Assembly: GCA_023145275.1 (NCBI GenBank)
Contig: JAGLEB010000095.1
Span: 1 to 14,524, forward strand
Origin: Flavobacteriales bacterium
Lineage (GTDB): Bacteria; Bacteroidota; Bacteroidia; Flavobacteriales; JADGDT01
Direction of reading: 5' to 3'
Length of the DNA stretch: 14,524 nt
The translations under genes were made by a program, and so were the position numbers. The notes beneath the pieces are model-generated. The model ran no database searches. It saw nothing but the letters and a program-made list of their open reading frames with translations, and was not told the DNA's origin. Below are positions 6,498 to 12,295 of the stretch, one piece after another; position 1 is the stretch's first letter; every line of letters starts with the position of its first letter.

Positions 6498-6587
6498 ATG
6501 CCAAGTGGTAAAAAAAGAAAGAGACATAAGGTGGCGACTCACAAGCGTAAGAAGCGTATGAGAAAAAACAGACACAAGAAGAAGTAA
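6498..6587 (+). CDS. 29-residue basic protein, bS22/mS38 (AURKAIP1/COX24)-like
   Basis: This tiny gene encodes 29 residues beginning MPSGKKRKRHKV and ending RMRKNRHKKK. By hand, 20 of the 29 are Lys, Arg or His. It lies between HU and rng with its own -7 box (6421-6428) and a terminator 33 bases after its stop (6620-6640), so it is a complete transcription unit. The pattern KKRxRxK(V/M)A...HKRKK..RKNRHKKK aligns well with the actinobacterial small-subunit protein bS22 and with the C-terminus of mitochondrial mS38 (AURKAIP1/COX24), as I remember them. From this I infer a small ribosomal-surface peptide buried in rRNA. Other possibilities are a bTHX-like peptide or a nucleic-acid chaperone. I am confident it is a gene, and moderately confident about the family. 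Confidence 0.8.
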   Translation: MPSGKKRKRHKVATHKRKKRMRKNRHKKK

Positions 6588-6619
6588 TTCTTTATAATTG
6601 TTTTTTAAAACATTCAAGC

Positions 6620-6640
6620 GCACCCATTAGGGTGCTTTGT
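6620..6640 (+). terminator. intrinsic terminator of the small gene
   Basis: GCACCC (6620-6625), loop ATTA, GGGTGC (6630-6635), then TTTGTTTGTT. It is a compact GC-rich stem 33 bases after the small-gene stop and separates that gene from rng. Confidence 0.75.
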
Positions 6641-6647
6641 TTGTTAT

Positions 6648-6670
6648 GTCAAATATTTAAAATATTTGAC
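6648..6670. promoter_or_regulatory. perfect palindrome upstream of rng
   Basis: GTCAAATATTT (6648-6658) and AAATATTTGAC (6660-6670) are perfect inverted arms of 11 bases around one central A. The right arm contains TTTG (6665-6668), which could be the -33 element of an rng promoter with TATTG at 6690 as a degenerate -7. A dimeric repressor site or an RNA hairpin is possible. It has no T run of its own and follows an existing terminator by 8 bases, so I do not call it a terminator. Confidence 0.45.
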
Positions 6671-6753
6671 AAATAGTAGTTCTTTAAATTATTGAAGACC
6701 TGAAGATTTTAATAATTTTCCTGTTGTAATTACGGGAAATTAAATTTGGAAGA

Positions 6754-8295
6754 ATGGATAATGAATTGATTATTCGTTCCGGTTCTTCACGGGTTGATAT
6801 AGCATTGCTTCAAGAGGGGAAACTCGCAGAGTTACACTCAGAAGATCACGATATATCATTTGCCGTGGGAGATCTTTATCTAGGAAGGATAAAGAAATTA
6901 GTTCCGGGTCTCAACGCAGCTTTTGTTGATGTTGGGTACGAAAAAGATGCATTTCTGCATTATCATGATTTAGGACCAGCGGTCCGTTCATTATTAAAAT
7001 TCGTCAAAAAAACTCAATCAGGTAAGCAAATAGATTCGTTGTTTCACGACTTCGAATTTGAGGAGGAAATTCATAAGGATGGTAAAATCGATAAGGTTTT
7101 ACAACCCGGACAGAATATTCTAGTACAAATTGCAAAAGAACCAATATCTACCAAAGGTCCACGAATAAGTTCGGAAGTATCGTTGGCAGGTAGATATATT
7201 GTCTTAGTGCCTTTCTCTGAAAGAATCTCTGTATCGCAGAAAATTAGAAATAGAGAAGAAAAAGATAGGCTACGAAGACTTATTCAAAGCATTAAGCCCA
7301 AAGGCTTTGGAGTAATTATCCGTACGGTAGCACAAGGAAAGAAAGTAGCAGAGCTAGATGAAGACATAAACACACTCTTAGTAAAGTGGGATAAATGTTT
7401 TAAGTCTGTGAAAACAGAAAAGCCGCCATCACGGGTATTGGGAGAATTGGATCGTGCTACAGCAATATTGAGAGATATTTTTAACGATTCATTTAAAAGC
7501 ATTATTACCGACGATGAAGGTCTGTATCTGGAGGTAAGGCAATATTTAAATACTATTGCACCAGATAAAGAGAATATTGTAAAACTTTATCAAAACAAAG
7601 TTCCGATCTTTGAAAAATATGGAATAGAACGTCAAAAGAAAGTTCTTTTTGGTCGTTCAGTTTCCATGAGTAAAGGCGCATATTTGATTATAGAACACAC
7701 TGAGGCATTACACGTGATTGATGTGAATAGCGGTAATAGAGCTAATTCAAAAGAATCACAGGAAAATAATGCACTAGAAGTGAACCTTATATCAGCTACT
7801 GAGATAGCTAGGCAATTGATGTTAAGAGATATGGGAGGAATAATTGTTGTAGATTTTATTGATCTGCACTCTTCCGAAAATCGACGTAAATTGTTCGAGC
7901 ACCTTAAGGATGCAATGAAGAACGATAGGGCAAAACATAAGATTTTGCCACCGAGTAAATTTGGATTGATTCAAATTACTCGTCAACGCGTTCGACCGGA
8001 GATGAACATCAAAACAAAAGAACCTAACCCTAGTGGCCAAGGTGAAATTGATGCTCCTATCTTGATAGTAGATGAACTTAAGGTTAAGATTGATCAAGTT
8101 TTTGCAAAAGGAAAACATAAGAATATTACACTTAATGTTCACCCATTTGTAGCAGCGTATTTAACAAAAGGATTCCCATCAGTTCGTTTTAAGTGGTTCT
8201 TAGAAACGAAAAAGTGGATAAAAATCCTTCCTCGAGATGCTTACCAGTTACTTTATTATCAAATTTTTGATGATGAAGGAAGTAGAATAAAATAA
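6754..8295 (+). CDS. rng: RNase E/G-family endoribonuclease
   Basis: This 513-residue enzyme is a single-strand-specific endoribonuclease for rRNA maturation and mRNA decay. The N-terminal S1-type region (about 36-130) has FAVGDLYLGRIKKLVPGLNA and AFVDVGYEKDAFLHY. The catalytic DNase-I-like part has LHVIDVNSGN with Asp323 and GGIIVVDFIDL with Asp367, corresponding to the two metal-binding aspartates of RNase E. The FGLIQITRQRVRPEM segment follows (about 403-417). After it the family normally has a CPxCxG zinc-link; here the segment reads NPSGQGEIDAP with no Cys, so that zinc-mediated dimer contact is missing. There is no long C-terminal scaffold, so the length is that of RNase G rather than full RNase E. 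The gene follows the small basic protein gene and ends at a strong terminator shared with the converging TauE gene. Confidence 0.93.
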   Translation: MDNELIIRSGSSRVDIALLQEGKLAELHSEDHDISFAVGDLYLGRIKKLVPGLNAAFVDVGYEKDAFLHYHDLGPAVRSLLKFVKKTQSGKQIDSLFHDFEFEEEIHKDGKIDKVLQPGQNILVQIAKEPISTKGPRISSEVSLAGRYIVLVPFSERISVSQKIRNREEKDRLRRLIQSIKPKGFGVIIRTVAQGKKVAELDEDINTLLVKWDKCFKSVKTEKPPSRVLGELDRATAILRDIFNDSFKSIITDDEGLYLEVRQYLNTIAPDKENIVKLYQNKVPIFEKYGIERQKKVLFGRSVSMSKGAYLIIEHTEALHVIDVNSGNRANSKESQENNALEVNLISATEIARQLMLRDMGGIIVVDFIDLHSSENRRKLFEHLKDAMKNDRAKHKILPPSKFGLIQITRQRVRPEMNIKTKEPNPSGQGEIDAPILIVDELKVKIDQVFAKGKHKNITLNVHPFVAAYLTKGFPSVRFKWFLETKKWIKILPRDAYQLLYYQIFDDEGSRIK

Positions 8296-8308
8296 TGATG
8301 AATTTTAT

Positions 8309-8342
8309 AAGCCAAGTACTTTTATTAGTGCTTGGCTTTTTT
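8309..8342. terminator. terminator between rng and the TauE-type gene
   Basis: AAGCCAAGTAC (8309-8319) pairs with GTGCTTGGCTT (8328-8338), 11 pairs with one G-U, loop of 8 bases, followed by a T run on the plus strand. It ends rng and overlaps the TauE-type stop codon. On the minus strand the T run is poor, so it works best for rng. Confidence 0.85.
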
Positions 8343-9123
8343 ATTGGATTAACTTAAAGATCTCATTAAGGTCGATGATTCCAAAAATATTTGCAGAAGT
8401 AAGTAATACAACCGCCAAAATAACCCATCTTACAAACTCAGCTCCTCTTTTGATTGCGTATTTCGAAGCTACGTAAGCCCCAATAACATTTCCTATAGCT
8501 AGAGTGAATCCATACTTGTAGTTTACTTCATCGTTCCAAATAAATACAGCAAGGCTGAACGGAACATACATCATCACAATAAGAATTTTTATAGCATTTG
8601 CTTTTACCAAGTCGTAGCCTACACCGAGAACAATAGATGTCAATAATAAATATCCGATACCAATATGAAGGAAGCCACCGTATATACCTATAAAAAAGAA
8701 TAAAATATATTGCCAAATAGTAATTTTCTGGTCTATCAAATCCTGATGGTTAACTAGCCATCTATTGGGCTTTATGAAAATAAAAACCACCATTACTATC
8801 ATTACTACGGCAATTGCTTTCTCGAAAATGTCTTCGTTGAGGTCTACAGCTATCATTGCTCCAAGTACAGATCCAATCACAGTTGGTATTGCAAGCCTTA
8901 TACCTTTATCGCTGTCGAGAATGTTTTGTTTCTTGAAATTTATTGTTGCTGTTATTGTTTGAAGAGTTATTGCAATACGGTTTGTTCCGTTTGCTACCCC
9001 AGTGGGTAAGCCAAGAAACATTAGTATAGATAAGGATATTATACTCCCTCCCCCAGCAAGAGTATTTATAAAACCAACCATTATTCCTGCAATGATTAGT
9101 GCAATTATTTCTCCAAGTGACAT
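8341..9123 (-). CDS. TauE/SafE-family (TSUP) membrane transporter
   Basis: This 260-residue integral membrane protein belongs to the sulfite exporter TauE/SafE family, which moves sulfite, sulfoacetate, thiosulfate or related organosulfur anions across the inner membrane. About eight hydrophobic segments are visible. The family duplication shows as GGGSIISLSIL (24-34) followed by GVANGTNRIA (42-51) in the first half, and GGFLHIGIGYLLL (149-161) followed by DLVKANAIKI (171-180) in the second. Length is typical. The start ATG is well placed, with a possible -7 box (TAATCTTG) at 9142-9149. It stands alone between rng and trxA, and no sulfur-metabolism gene is adjacent, so the substrate is open. 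Confidence 0.9.
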   Translation of the reverse strand: MSLGEIIALIIAGIMVGFINTLAGGGSIISLSILMFLGLPTGVANGTNRIAITLQTITATINFKKQNILDSDKGIRLAIPTVIGSVLGAMIAVDLNEDIFEKAIAVVMIVMVVFIFIKPNRWLVNHQDLIDQKITIWQYILFFFIGIYGGFLHIGIGYLLLTSIVLGVGYDLVKANAIKILIVMMYVPFSLAVFIWNDEVNYKYGFTLAIGNVIGAYVASKYAIKRGAEFVRWVILAVVLLTSANIFGIIDLNEIFKLIQ

Positions 9124-9141
9124 GTTGATATTATTTTACAA

Positions 9142-9149
9142 CAAGATTA
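9142..9149 (-). promoter_or_regulatory. weak candidate -7 box of TauE-type gene
   Basis: On the minus strand this reads TAATCTTG, one base from TAnnTTTG, 18 bases before the ATG. The leader would be only about 12 bases. Confidence 0.25.
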
Positions 9150-9391
9150 CGAAATATGATGGGAATTGAATTCAAGAGATGATATAATTATCAAATATAA
9201 TAAAAGGGAGTATTTTCTTTTGGAGCAGTGGCAGTTACAATATCGCTTATTAATTATTAGGTTATTACTCATAATTATGGAGTTTGAGCTAGTCTAAATT
9301 TTATATAATATCATTCGTAGTACTTATAACCATATAGGTAAATACGATTGAAAGTTGGTAAGAAAAAATGGGTAGAGACTTGAAAAAATAC

Positions 9392-9399
9392 TACATTTG
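9392..9399 (+). promoter_or_regulatory. -7 box of trxA
   Basis: TACATTTG followed by CAGCACG is a full match to the Bacteroidota -7 box. It lies inside an in-frame upstream extension of trxA beginning at 9368, which helps to fix the real start at 9434. Confidence 0.6.
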
Positions 9400-9433
9400 C
9401 AGCACGAAAAATAACAATAGAAAAATAAAGATT

Positions 9434-9751
9434 ATGGCTTTAGAGATAACAGACGCAAATTTTGAGGTAGAGGTTATTCAATCAGATAAAGTAGTACTTA
9501 TAGATTTTTGGGCTGCTTGGTGTGGACCATGTAGAATGGTTGGACCAATTGTAGAAGAATTGGCTAAAGAATATGAAGGTAAGGCTGTAGTAGGTAAAGT
9601 AGATGTTGATAGCAACTCTGCTGTATCTTCTGCCTTAGGAATTAGAAATATACCTACTATCTTATTTTTTAAGAATGGTAAAGTTGTGGATAAGCAAGTA
9701 GGAGTGGCTCCTAAAGAAGCTTTAGCTGCAAAACTTGAGGCAATCATGTAG
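9434..9751 (+). CDS. trxA: thioredoxin
   Basis: Thioredoxin is a cytoplasmic disulfide reductase, recharged by thioredoxin reductase. I choose MALEITDANF as the start, giving 105 residues, the normal length. An in-frame ATG at 9368 would add 22 polar residues, but the -7 box at 9392-9399 lies within that extension. The active site is WAAWCGPCRM with Cys30 and Cys33, preceded by the VVLIDF strand; the cis-proline is Pro74 in RNIPTI, followed by LFFKNGKVVDKQVG. All key residues are present. It is monocistronic, with its own promoter and a strong terminator at 9774-9812 facing the Bax-inhibitor-like gene. Confidence 0.96.
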   Translation: MALEITDANFEVEVIQSDKVVLIDFWAAWCGPCRMVGPIVEELAKEYEGKAVVGKVDVDSNSAVSSALGIRNIPTILFFKNGKVVDKQVGVAPKEALAAKLEAIM

Positions 9752-9773
9752 TAAATACATCTTGCAATTAGAA

Positions 9774-9812
9774 TAAAAAAAATCCGAGTTCGTAATGAGC
9801 TCGGATTTTTCT
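9774..9812. terminator. bidirectional terminator between trxA and the BI-1-like gene
   Basis: AATCCGAGTTC (9781-9791) pairs with GAGCTCGGATT (9797-9807), 11 pairs with one G-U and a 5-base loop. An A run precedes it and a T run follows, so it can terminate both converging genes. Confidence 0.9.
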
Positions 9813-9832
9813 TTTTAGATTATTTTGATTTA

Positions 9833-10570
9833 TTAGTTCCTACTAGAAATCTTAGATAACAATCTCAATATCTCGATATATAGCCATATAAGAGTCACTA
9901 GAAGTCCAAATGCTCCCATCCACTCATGATTTTTTGGCATTCCGTGCATAACTCCTTTTTCTATAAAATCGAAATCTAAGATTAAGCTAAATGCTGCAAT
10001 ACCTACAACTATTATCGAAAACCCAATAGACATTAGTGAGTTTCCGTATATAAACGATTGCACTCCAAAAAATGACATTACAAAGCTGATTATGTAAACC
10101 AAAAATATACCTCCTATTGCTGAAGTCATTATCGCTCTAAATTTTTCACTAGCTCTTATTAATCCTGCTTTGTAAGAGAAAAGCATTACAAAGAACGTTC
10201 CAAAGGTTAAGGCCACTGCCTGCATCGGTATGCCAGGGTACGAAACTTCAAAAATAGCCGAAAGACCTCCTAGAGCAGCACCTTCGAATAATGCATATAA
10301 TGGTACCGTAAACTTAGCCCATTCATTTTTAAATATAGTTACCATGGCTAGTATAAAACCACCGATAAAGCCACCAATCATAATCCCCTGAACGTTTCCT
10401 CCTTGCATATACATATCCCAAGTGTATGCAGCTGAGGCTATAACTAGTAAAAATGATATTAGAGTTTTATTAATAGTTCCTTGTAAAGTCATAGGAGCAC
10501 TTTGCGTAAAGTCTATGTCTTTCCAAATTTTATCCCCAAATGCGGGGTTAGATGATTTCATTATATTCAT
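9833..10570 (-). CDS. Bax inhibitor-1/YccA-like membrane protein
   Basis: This 245-residue protein belongs to the bacterial branch of the Bax inhibitor-1 (TMBIM) superfamily. About seven transmembrane segments run from residue 34 to 240, after a polar N-terminus MNIMKSSNPAFGDKIW. The SSNP motif near the start, the acidic DFDFIEKG segment after the sixth helix and the WLYIEILRLL last helix are typical of the YbhL/BaxI_1 subgroup. The structurally studied relative YetJ is a pH-sensitive calcium leak, so a role in ion homeostasis is possible, but this protein's function is not known. A second ATG three codons in (10561) is also possible; I keep the first because relatives usually have a few residues before KSSNP. 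It is transcribed divergently from the channel gene. Confidence 0.88.
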   Translation of the reverse strand: MNIMKSSNPAFGDKIWKDIDFTQSAPMTLQGTINKTLISFLLVIASAAYTWDMYMQGGNVQGIMIGGFIGGFILAMVTIFKNEWAKFTVPLYALFEGAALGGLSAIFEVSYPGIPMQAVALTFGTFFVMLFSYKAGLIRASEKFRAIMTSAIGGIFLVYIISFVMSFFGVQSFIYGNSLMSIGFSIIVVGIAAFSLILDFDFIEKGVMHGMPKNHEWMGAFGLLVTLIWLYIEILRLLSKISSRN

Positions 10571-10670
10571 AATATAAAATGTTTTTTTATAACAGTCAAA
10601 GAAACAAAAAATATGCCAAAATCATCTTATGTCATAGTGTCATAATGATGAGTTAATCAAAACATTTGAT

Positions 10671-10678
10671 TAACTTTG
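10671..10678 (+). promoter_or_regulatory. -7 box of the channel gene
   Basis: TAACTTTG matches TAnnTTTG 43 bases upstream of the ATG at 10722. CATTTG just before it (10664-10669) is too close to be its -33 element. Confidence 0.5.
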
Positions 10679-10721
10679 ATAATCATTAATAATATTAATA
10701 AACCATTGATAATTGCTGATT

Positions 10722-11990
10722 ATGCAAATAGGAAACGCTAAAGAGATTAATAGTTGGATAGAATCTATACTTCACAGTACTGGAATATCCGGTGGTTGGG
10801 TTGATTTTATTATGATTGGGATTGATATTCTTTTTATGATTATCATTATTATCTTACTCGATCTGCTAGCTAAGAAAATAATACTCTCAATTGTAGATAA
10901 ATTAATCAGGAGAACAAAAGTTACTTGGGATGATGTATTCTTAGATAATAAAGTATTCCATAATGTTGCTCATATTGTTCCTATCGTTTTGATAGATTTT
11001 TTTATGCCTATATTCTTTGGGAAATATCCAGGTGTACTTTCGTTAATAGATAAAGTTACTGATTTTGCTTTTGTTTGGATTATTGTTGTCCTGTTGAATA
11101 GTATAATCAATTCTCTTACAGAACTTAGTAAAGGTAGAGATAAATACGTTTCTATTGCAGTACAAAGTTTGTCGCAACTTACAAAGATTGGAATTTTCTT
11201 ATTTGCTGCAATAATTACATTCTCAATTCTTTTAAAGATTGATTTAGGAACAATTTTTGGAACACTTGGAGCTCTAACAGCTGTGCTAATATTAGTGTTT
11301 AGAGATACAATATTAGGTTTTGTTGCAAGTATTCAGATGTCGGCATCTAAGATGGTTAAGATTGGCGATTGGGTGGTGATGCCTAGTTATAGTGCCGATG
11401 GTTATTTGATAGAACTTAATCTGATGACCGCAAAAATTCAGAATTGGGATAAAACTATTACTTCGGTTCCTACATATGCTCTTATTTCTTCTGCAGTAAA
11501 GAATTGGGAGGGAATGAGCGAAGCCGGAGTGCGAAGAATAAAACGTTCTATAGTGTTTGATCTTAATACTGTTAGATTTTGTAATGAAGATGATATTAAG
11601 TTATTCATGACTTACGACCTTTTAGAAAAATATATTGATGCTAGGGAGAAGGAAATAAGTACGTATAATACAAAGCAGGTTATCCATAAGGACAAGCTTG
11701 TTAATGGTAGAAGAATGACTAATATTGGAGTGTTTAGGAAATATGCTGAGTTATATCTCGAGAATAACGATATGGTGGCAAAAGAACAGACTTTGATGGT
11801 TAGGCAGTTACAAGCTACAGAACACGGATTGCCTTTGGAGGTTTATTGTTTTTCAACCGAAACGGCATGGGTGAAACACGAAGGAATACAATCGGATATT
11901 TTCGATCACTTATTTTCTGTTGCTAATGAGTTTGGATTGAGACTTTACCAGGCACCTAGTGGAAATGATATTCTTGCTTTGAAGAAGTAA
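10722..11990 (+). CDS. MscS-family mechanosensitive channel, YbdG type
   Basis: This 422-residue inner-membrane protein is a mechanosensitive channel that helps the cell release solutes under osmotic downshock. About five hydrophobic segments cover residues 26-55, 73-95, 105-130, 150-178 and 183-205. The pore-lining helix and start of the MscS beta domain read LGALTAVLILVFRDTILGF followed by MVKIGDWVVMPSY. The C-terminal part is the extended one found in E. coli YbdG (miniconductance MscM): RRMTNIGVFRKYAELYL, then TLMVRQLQATEHGLPLEVYCF and EGIQSDIFDHLFSVANEFGLRLYQ. Length is close to YbdG (about 415). I use the ATG at 10722; a TTG three codons earlier is possible but less likely. It has its own promoter and no obvious operon partner. 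Confidence 0.92.
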   Translation: MQIGNAKEINSWIESILHSTGISGGWVDFIMIGIDILFMIIIIILLDLLAKKIILSIVDKLIRRTKVTWDDVFLDNKVFHNVAHIVPIVLIDFFMPIFFGKYPGVLSLIDKVTDFAFVWIIVVLLNSIINSLTELSKGRDKYVSIAVQSLSQLTKIGIFLFAAIITFSILLKIDLGTIFGTLGALTAVLILVFRDTILGFVASIQMSASKMVKIGDWVVMPSYSADGYLIELNLMTAKIQNWDKTITSVPTYALISSAVKNWEGMSEAGVRRIKRSIVFDLNTVRFCNEDDIKLFMTYDLLEKYIDAREKEISTYNTKQVIHKDKLVNGRRMTNIGVFRKYAELYLENNDMVAKEQTLMVRQLQATEHGLPLEVYCFSTETAWVKHEGIQSDIFDHLFSVANEFGLRLYQAPSGNDILALKK

Positions 11991-12071
11991 TATCTAAAGG
12001 GAAGTTATAGCAACCCAAGATTGATTCTTTACATAACCTTTTTCTCATCTATTTCGTTATTAAAATACTGA

Positions 12072-12096
12072 TTTAGCCTAGCTAAACTCCGTTTTT
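12072..12096 (+). terminator. weak terminator candidate of the channel gene
   Basis: TTTAGC (12072-12077), CTA, GCTAAA (12081-12086), with a T run at 12092-12096. The stem has only two G-C pairs and the T run is five bases away, so efficiency is doubtful. Confidence 0.25.
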
Positions 12097-12262
12097 GATG
12101 CCTCATATCTGAAAAAAAATACAATGCAAATATTTCTAAAGTAGTTTTTTAAGGCACCCTAAATACACACTCTGACTATTTTCACAAAGTTGATTAGAAA
12201 GCGTGTGACTAATTATCAAAATTTTTCATTTAACTTTATTAGTGAAGCCTAAAACAGATGTT

Positions 12263-12270
12263 TAACTTTG
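12263..12270 (+). promoter_or_regulatory. -7 box of recQ
   Basis: TAACTTTG followed by CACTCTG matches the Bacteroidota -7 box and its GCA extension; the leader would be about 20 bases. TTTA at 12236-12239 is a possible but weak -33 element. Confidence 0.6.
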
Positions 12271-12295
12271 CACTCTGAAAAAAAACATCTTAAAA

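Larger units (their letters stand above)
9124..9433. other. TauE-type/trxA divergent intergenic region
   Basis: These 310 bases hold two divergent start regions: a weak minus-strand candidate at 9142-9149 and the trxA -7 box at 9392-9399. Otherwise I see only AT-rich sequence with small imperfect inverted repeats. Confidence 0.55.
11991..12295. other. channel gene/recQ intergenic region
   Basis: These 305 bases contain a weak terminator-like hairpin (12072-12096) and the recQ -7 box (12263-12270). There is an imperfect inverted repeat near 12190-12220 (TTGATTAG against CTAATTATCAA). I see no gene. Confidence 0.55.

Noticed and set aside
7822..8142. 106-codon open frame opposite rng
   Set aside because: Antisense shadow of the conserved catalytic part of rng with no promoter and an implausible composition.
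9368..9433. N-terminal extension of thioredoxin
   Set aside because: The extra 22 residues lie across a full-consensus -7 box, and the shorter protein has the standard thioredoxin start and length.
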